Shown one piece after another: positions 17,615 to 22,106 of a stretch of 22,106 nt of DNA. Under the pieces are notes generated by a model, which was not told where the DNA came from, did no database searches, and was given only the letters and a program-made list of their open reading frames with translations. A program made the position numbers and the translations under genes. The number at the start of each line of letters is the position of its first letter. Within the stretch, counting starts at the first letter, position 1. This DNA comes from Welwitschia mirabilis (Eukaryota; Gnetophyta; Gnetopsida; Welwitschiales), in NCBI GenBank assembly GCA_051453625.1, contig JBOZIK010000001.1, positions 20,106,073-20,128,178 of the forward strand, read 5' to 3'.

Positions 17615-19375
17615 ATGCTGAAACATCAAAGAGAGAAAACTTGATCTTCATTGTGTACTTATCTTTCTTATCATCTTGAAATAAAAATTTCTTGTTCCAT
17701 TCTTTTCAATTACTTCAATGAATATAATGGGAGAACTGTTGGGGAAATTCTTTCTGAAAGAAGAATAAACTTGAAAAATTCTAAAGACAATAACAAGAAA
17801 ACACGTCAAGAATTTTTTGCAGAAAGAGGGAGAACAACACAAAATGATATTGAGAGTAGGAATTGAACTCCTTCCTTTTTTCAACATTTTTATTATTTTC
17901 CCTCTTCTTTGCAAACCTCATATAGAAATAATAATGAAGATTCTCCACGTTTTAGGGATTCCACCTCATTTAGAGAAACTTCTTGTAATCATTTTTGTCA
18001 ATCCCAACCATCTCCCATGCATTACTATAAAGAAGAACCATCTCCCATGACCTAGTACGAAGAAGAAAATGACCCATTAAAGCAAATGATTAACAAAATG
18101 AAGAAGAACCAAGAAAACATTAACAAAAACCTAAAAAATTTAGTTGAAATCTTACAACAAACACTATTACAAATTCAAGGTTCTTTTACAACATAACTTC
18201 ATCAAAACTATCCTAATCATCCTACTTCATCCTACCATGAGGAAAATGAAAAGAACTTAAAAACAAATGATAATTATTCTTGCTTTTAAAAAGAAGATGA
18301 AATTTTGGATCAAACTTCAACATGATACTCATTAGGAGATGAGCAAAGGGGAGATAACAATAACTCAACTCAATCTTTCAACAATAGGGATGAGGATGAC
18401 CATTTATTAGATGATAATATTAAGGTATTAGATTATATTCCTACCATCCATTTACAACCAGATAATCTAGATAAGGAATCCATTCATGAAGAATCTGAAA
18501 ATTTTTCAATCAATTATGAAAATAATACTTTTATTCTTCTTAATAATCTTTTTGATGAATCTAATAATTTATAGAATGAAAGCAATATTCAATAAGAGAA
18601 GGAAGATTTAGTCACAAACAATGATGAGAAAAGTGAAAAACCAACCTAATAAAATAATAATAAAGACAATAATGAAGAAACTGATCACAATGAAGGACTC
18701 ATAAAGATTCATTCAAACTTCATAAAAGATAGCTTTGTGCATTCTACCCATACTTCTACATCCTTTTCACCTATGCCTTCATGTACAACTTCAAATTACA
18801 TCCTTCCTGTCACTTCTACTTTTACTTTCACAGTACCTTATGACCTTGATCATGGTAACATTTCTCCATCTCTTNNNNNNNNNNNNNNNNNNNNNNNNNN
18901 NNNNNNNNNNNNNNNNNNNNNNNNNNNNNNNNNNNNNNNNNNNNNNNNNNNNNNNNNNNNNNNNNNNNNNNNNNNNNNNNNNNNNNNNNNNNNNNNNNNN
19001 NNNNNNNNNNNNNNNNCTTTTTCTACCAAGTTCACTTTATCTTATGCTTTTGATGATTATTCTTTTCAAAAGTTTAATTTGGAATATCTTAAAATTTTGA
19101 ATTTGAATAAACCTTATCTTCTTGATCATAATCCATGCTTAGAATTAAATTTTAAGGAGCTTCTCAATCTTATTAAACATTCTCAAAATCCCTTAAAAAC
19201 TTCTTGGATCCATTCTTTGAGTAGTACCTTGAATGAATTGTATAATGATACTCATGATTTAGAATTTTTTAATAAGAGATTATTTGTTAATAAAATTTAT
19301 CACTTCTTTATCTCTTATTTGGATTTTGAAATTTATGCTATTAAAGTTTTATCATTTTGCTCTCTTTACCTCTAA
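17615..19375 (+). pseudogene. Long decayed ORF of the Gypsy-type element, unknown product
   Basis: From ATG 17615, frame 2 can be read to a stop at 19373-19375 (about 587 codons, including a 142-N gap at 18875-19016 that preserves frame). Ten internal stops occur at 17642, 17864, 18053, 18194, 18287, 18323, 18572, 18593, 18647 and 18650. There is no visible frameshift. Random sequence of this base composition would give roughly 40 stops, so coding ancestry is firm. The product is rich in Asn, Asp, Glu and Ser. It has a coiled-coil-like segment (PLKQMINKMKKNQENINKNL, 18071-18130) and a local 10-codon duplication around PSPM (18009-18068). It lies after the primer binding site, where gag, or the extra ORF1 of Ogre/Tat elements, would be. 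I see no gag zinc knuckle, protease or RT. Confidence 0.65.
18875..19016. other. Assembly gap (142 N)
   Basis: Unsequenced stretch inside the pseudo-ORF. The same frame resumes after it (FSTKFTLSYAFDDYSF). Confidence 0.95.
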
Positions 19376-20358
19376 TTGATTTTACTCCAAAATGATCGTA
19401 TACCTTTTATGTTTTATTAATTGGTTTCTATTTGATTTGGCCTTATTTTTCTAAAAAATAAATTACCATGGAAAGCATTACACACTAAAGCGACTTATTG
19501 CAACACTTTGCTCTTTTGGTTAAAAAAGTAGAACAGATGTCACGTGTTTTATGATAGTCAAAAGTATCAATTTCTTACTAAATAGCCCCATATATCATGG
19601 GAGAACGGAATATAGGTATAAAGTTCAGTTCCATTTCATTAAGGAAATAATAAAATATGGATTGGTTAGCATGTAGAAAATCCATGCAAAGAAGAAGAGT
19701 ATAGATCTCATGAGAAAAACAATAGTCACAAAGAAGCACATAATTTGTAAAGAAGAACTTAGGATAGTTGTTATGTAAGCAATGGGGGCATGAATAATGC
19801 ATTATTTTGGTTCCTTTAAGGCTGGTTAGATCCTTCATCAAAAGGTAGAACTTTTAACATGAAATCATATCATTTTTCATGTTATTATTACATCTCCTTT
19901 TATGCTTAGGTGTTAAAAAAAAATGTTTTCCTTTCATAATTTCCTAAAGTTATTTTATGTAATGCATCAAAGGGTTTTAATGGAACCAACGCAGTTTGAG
20001 GGTTTTAACCTTAACATGAGTCTTAGAAGAGATGTTTGTGTTAAGAAAAGGATACAATTTAGTTAGTGTGATTGTATGCCATACTAGACTTTGCAGAACT
20101 GTGCATGTCAGCCTTATCCTTGAGAAAAAAGTATGGGTATTTTGATTTCCCTATTAAAAAAAAAAAATTTACTTGTCATTGATGTTTGCTTCAAATCCTT
20201 CAGACCAAATAAGCTACTTGGATGCTTTGTGGCATTTATTTTTTATGTGGACGATGGTGGCCAGTCGAACCGTTTATAGATATCTTAAGATGAGGTTTAG
20301 GCTCAACGGTTGTGCGTATAGTGAAGGAATACATTTATGGTTCTGAATAGTGTAGCAG
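19376..20358. other. Interval without a firmly supported gene
   Basis: AT-rich. The pseudo-ORF frame does not continue with reduced stop density. A minus-strand ORF (19578-19841) is listed separately. The rest shows nothing recognisable. Confidence 0.4.
19578..19841 (-). CDS. Unrecognised ORF with a C-x2-C...C-x2-C pattern (doubtful)
   Basis: Eighty-seven codons from ATG. Residues 18-21 are CPHC and residues 38-41 are CDYC, with FFFTNYVLL between: a spacing seen in zinc-ribbon-like folds. The C-terminus is hydrophobic and aromatic. No family is recognised, there are no neighbours and the composition is AT-driven, so a chance ORF is quite possible. Confidence 0.18.
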   Translation of the reverse strand: MMKDLTSLKGTKIMHYSCPHCLHNNYPKFFFTNYVLLCDYCFSHEIYTLLLCMDFLHANQSIFYYFLNEMELNFIPIFRSPMIYGAI

Positions 20359-20479
20359 ATTGGATTATTTCATTGATCTAATGGAAAGAATGAATCCTAA
20401 TTCAAACTTAAAGACTTGGAATGATTTGTTGTCTGGTAACTGGCAGTTGCTATATAGCACAGACGACACATTGGATTAA
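20359..20479 (+). pseudogene. Plastid-lipid-associated protein (PAP/fibrillin)-like exon fragment
   Basis: After a TGTAGCAG acceptor-like end, frame 2 reads LDYFIDLMERMNPN, then LLSGNWQLLYSTDDTLD and a stop at 20477-20479. The pattern E-x-x-NP followed by LLxGxWxLLY(S/T)T is the start of the PAP/fibrillin domain of plastoglobule and thylakoid proteins involved in lipid and carotenoid storage and stress tolerance. Upstream and downstream exons were not recognised, and no GT donor sits where one is needed. Most likely a truncated gene copy, or one exon of a gene with partners outside what I can read. The identification rests on one short block. Confidence 0.45.
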
Positions 20480-20538
20480 CCCTTCGTTAGGCTTCTCCAA
20501 CAGTTATGATTCAAAATGCCATACTTTGCTTTTGACCC

Positions 20539-20835
20539 ATGGAAAATAAAAAAAAAAACTGCAAATTCTCTATGACTTCTGATATTGCTTTCAGTGTTAT
20601 TGTTGACCGCCATTTGCCTCATAATAAGGTAGGCAAAATGAAAAGGCTACAATTGCAGTCTATTTCAGAAATAACTACAAAAGAAAGAATATACCAAATT
20701 GAGTCAGTAACAACACCACTGCCACTAGAGCTGAAAGAAAATGCATTTGAAATAGATGAAATTTCTCTTACCTCTTCTCAAATTTTAATTGCTCATAAGG
20801 TTTTAAAGATATGGGAAATGAAGGAAATTAAGTGA
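20539..20835 (+). CDS. Unrecognised 98-codon ORF
   Basis: Starts with ATG 20539 after CCC (CCCATGG) and ends TGA. The product is charged, with an A9 run near its start giving Lys residues. The middle reads LQSISEITTKERIYQIESV then TTPLPLELKENAFEIDEISL, which looks protein-like. It is in a different frame from the fibrillin-like exon just upstream. Whether it is a further exon, a relic or chance cannot be decided. Confidence 0.22.
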   Translation: MENKKKNCKFSMTSDIAFSVIVDRHLPHNKVGKMKRLQLQSISEITTKERIYQIESVTTPLPLELKENAFEIDEISLTSSQILIAHKVLKIWEMKEIK

Positions 20836-20898
20836 ATTTTTACGTCTTTAAGAACGGATCCTACTTCATAGAGTTTAATTCCAAGTTTGACCTTGACT

Positions 20899-21197
20899 TC
20901 ACTCTGCCAAAATACTTTGCAAACCCAATGCTTCATTATCACCATTACCATTGCCGTTCCCTCCTTCATCAAGGATGCCAATGCGCTCAACTGAGAGCAC
21001 TTTCTCCATAGTTTTGTCTTTTTCTTCATGGAAAATTGTTTCTTCAAAATTAAAAGCTTCACTTTTGCATTCAAAAAAAAAAAAAAAGGTGAGAAAGATT
21101 GGCCGAACTGAGGGGAGGACGTAGTGTTTTTCTCCAGAGAAGAATTCACAGTAGAGAATGGCAGAAGATCACAATAAGAGAAGATCATGGAGGACAT
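20899..21197 (-). pseudogene. Candidate plastid-protein-like coding segment split at a T15 run
   Basis: From ATG at 21197, about 37 codons read MSSMIFSYCDLLPFSTVNSS then a Ser/Thr/Pro/Phe stretch ending QFGQSFSP, the composition of a chloroplast transit peptide. A 15-T run on the coding strand (21073-21087) follows. From 21072, a frame 2 nt out of register is open for 58 codons to a stop at 20899-20901: ECKSEAFNFEETIFHEEKDK, EKVLSVERIGILDEGGNGNG and ALGLQSILAE. The two parts may be one gene broken by a homopolymer-length change (or sequencing error), or two exons, with the T run as the polypyrimidine tract of an intron. Family not recognised. Confidence 0.35.
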
Positions 21198-21239
21198 TAC
21201 GAGAAGAGGAGTGCCAAGATAGAGGATTATTTAAAAATG

Positions 21240-22060
21240 TCAAAACAGGGTAATGCGCATTAGAGGAAATCAGGGGAAATTAGGAATAAGTGCCCAAAAC
21301 ATAATAGCACCACACCATGGCAAGACGAATAGCCGAGAGAATTCAAACAAAAAAAAAAGATAGGAGATTGAATAGGGGAAGAGAAACAAGACACACAACG
21401 TAAGAGACAGGAAGCAGAGAAATACATAGAAACAAGAGGTGCACAAAGACGACGATTAAGGACAATGAAAAACGCCATAACAAGAGAGAACGTGAGAGCA
21501 ACGACATTGCAAAGGAGGGTAGAAACACTAACGCCTAGTAAAGAAAGCACAACAACACAACAGAAAGGAAGGAGGGCCCTATGAAAAGAAAGGAGGGATC
21601 CGAGGACGCAAAAATGAACAGTGATGCAAGGGGGGAGGTGAGAGAGCAACAATCAAAAGTGAAGCATTCAAGGAAACAATAGCAATGCTGAAACGGAGTA
21701 GAGAGCAATAACATAGCAAATCACAGGGGCTAGAGAGGCCAAAATCAGAAGAATCACAAACACCACAGTAAAAACGTGCATCACACATGACGCTAAAGAC
21801 ACAAGCACAAGAAAACAGTGTAGAGTTAGTAATCAAGAGCAAAGAGAAACAGCGCGAAAGCAAAATGCACATAGAGCAGCAGCGACAAAACGCCAGGCGC
21901 AGAGAGATCAACTATGCTTAGGAGGCTCGAAGCGAATGGAGGGTTGTAGCACATCATCAAAAGATGATGCGCACCAAAAGCATAACAACAGAATAAAGAG
22001 ACCATCATAACGCATCAAAGGCCATCACAGAGCCGAATAAAGGCAAAAAACACATAGCAA
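21240..22060. other. Strand-asymmetric domain, nearly T-free on the plus strand
   Basis: For about 0.8-0.9 kb the + strand is A/G/C-rich, with T falling to about 5-13% in sampled 60-base lines, against about a third elsewhere. The hydrophobic minus-strand ORFs here (21260-21652, 21343-21528, 21579-21911, 21826-22008) are low-complexity products of that bias, rich in Leu, Ser, Cys and Phe. The domain lies immediately upstream, in minus orientation, of the ATG at 21197. It could be a C/T-rich 5' region of that candidate gene, or the internal leader of a retroelement. Confidence 0.5.
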
Positions 22061-22065
22061 ACTGT

Positions 22066-22081
22066 TGAAGGATATCCTTCA
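22066..22081. repeat. 16-bp perfect palindrome, possible element terminus
   Basis: TGAAGGATATCCTTCA is fully self-complementary. With preceding bases it reads TGTTGAAGGATATCC from 22063, a plausible LTR start, running off the window edge. No polypurine tract abuts it, so the terminus reading is tentative; the palindrome itself is certain. Confidence 0.5.
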
Positions 22082-22106
22082 GTCCCAAGTTCAAGACATT
22101 TTATCT

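Noticed and set aside
17615-19375. Reassigned stop codons (alternative genetic code) as the reason for the ten in-frame stops
   Set aside because: TAA, TAG and TGA are all present, the context is a plant retroelement, and the neighbouring Copia element decays in the same way; ordinary pseudogenisation is simpler.
21260-22008. Four hydrophobic minus-strand ORFs resembling multi-pass membrane proteins
   Set aside because: Their Leu/Ser/Cys/Phe composition follows directly from the T-poor plus strand; they overlap in different frames and show no family pattern.
1-22106. CRISPR array, bacterial operon, tRNA or rRNA gene
   Set aside because: No regularly spaced identical repeats, no bacterial gene organisation, and no foldable complete tRNA or rRNA sequence was seen; the content is plant nuclear.

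Overview
This is an AT-rich piece of a plant nuclear genome, most likely from a large, repeat-rich genome. A gymnosperm would fit the old, highly diverged LTR elements and strong sequence decay, but the sequence does not prove it. No intact protein-coding gene is visible. The window is mainly a layered graveyard of retroelements, with a few gene-like exon fragments. It contains six assembly gaps: 5049-5565, 7223-7839, 8978-9356, 10358-10367, 14627-14636 and 18875-19016.

Left part (1-3883): the 3' portion of a Copia LTR on the + strand (1-273) and a related, apparently solo Copia LTR on the - strand (2083-2469), with their 3' ends facing each other. The - strand LTR carries a perfect three-unit heat-shock element about 60 bp upstream of a TATA-like box. 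The rest is non-coding as far as can be seen, apart from a G-quadruplex-like run near 3240.

Centre (3884-10824): a dead Ty1/Copia retrotransposon with about 275-bp LTRs that are only about 82% identical by hand alignment. Gag, protease C-terminus, integrase (D,D35E readable), reverse transcriptase and RNase H (all four catalytic acidic residues readable) occur in Copia order, broken by many stops and several frameshifts. The RT N-terminus is present twice, at about 89% identity, separated by a gap and the tail of an unrelated Copia LTR. A second foreign block interrupts the RT palm just before the lost SLYGLKQ region. The locus is therefore a composite.

Right-centre (10825-15783): a slightly GC-richer patch with a candidate spliced exon and a 26-bp tandem repeat showing CpG-to-TpG differences, a possible SINE-like relic, a clear LINE C-terminal zinc-finger relic (about 13200-13400), a degenerate minisatellite (14457-14683) and several low-copy degenerate duplications.

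Right (15784-19375): a long LTR (about 1.34 kb), a degraded tRNA-Asp-type primer binding site typical of Athila/Tat-lineage Ty3/Gypsy elements, and a leader followed by a roughly 587-codon reading frame. That frame has ten in-frame stops but no frameshift, and encodes an Asn/Asp/Glu/Ser-rich protein I do not recognise. A recurrent hairpin motif (GTCAT-yCCC-ATGAC) occurs three times in the LTR U3 and twice in the leader, with paired base changes in the stem. No gag-pol or 3' LTR of this element is seen before the window ends.

Far right (19376-22106): a plastid-lipid-associated-protein (fibrillin)-like exon fragment on +, a candidate plastid-protein-like exon pair on - broken at a 15-bp homopolymer, a roughly 0.9-kb strand-asymmetric domain almost devoid of T on +, and a 16-bp perfect palindrome at the edge that may mark another element's terminus.
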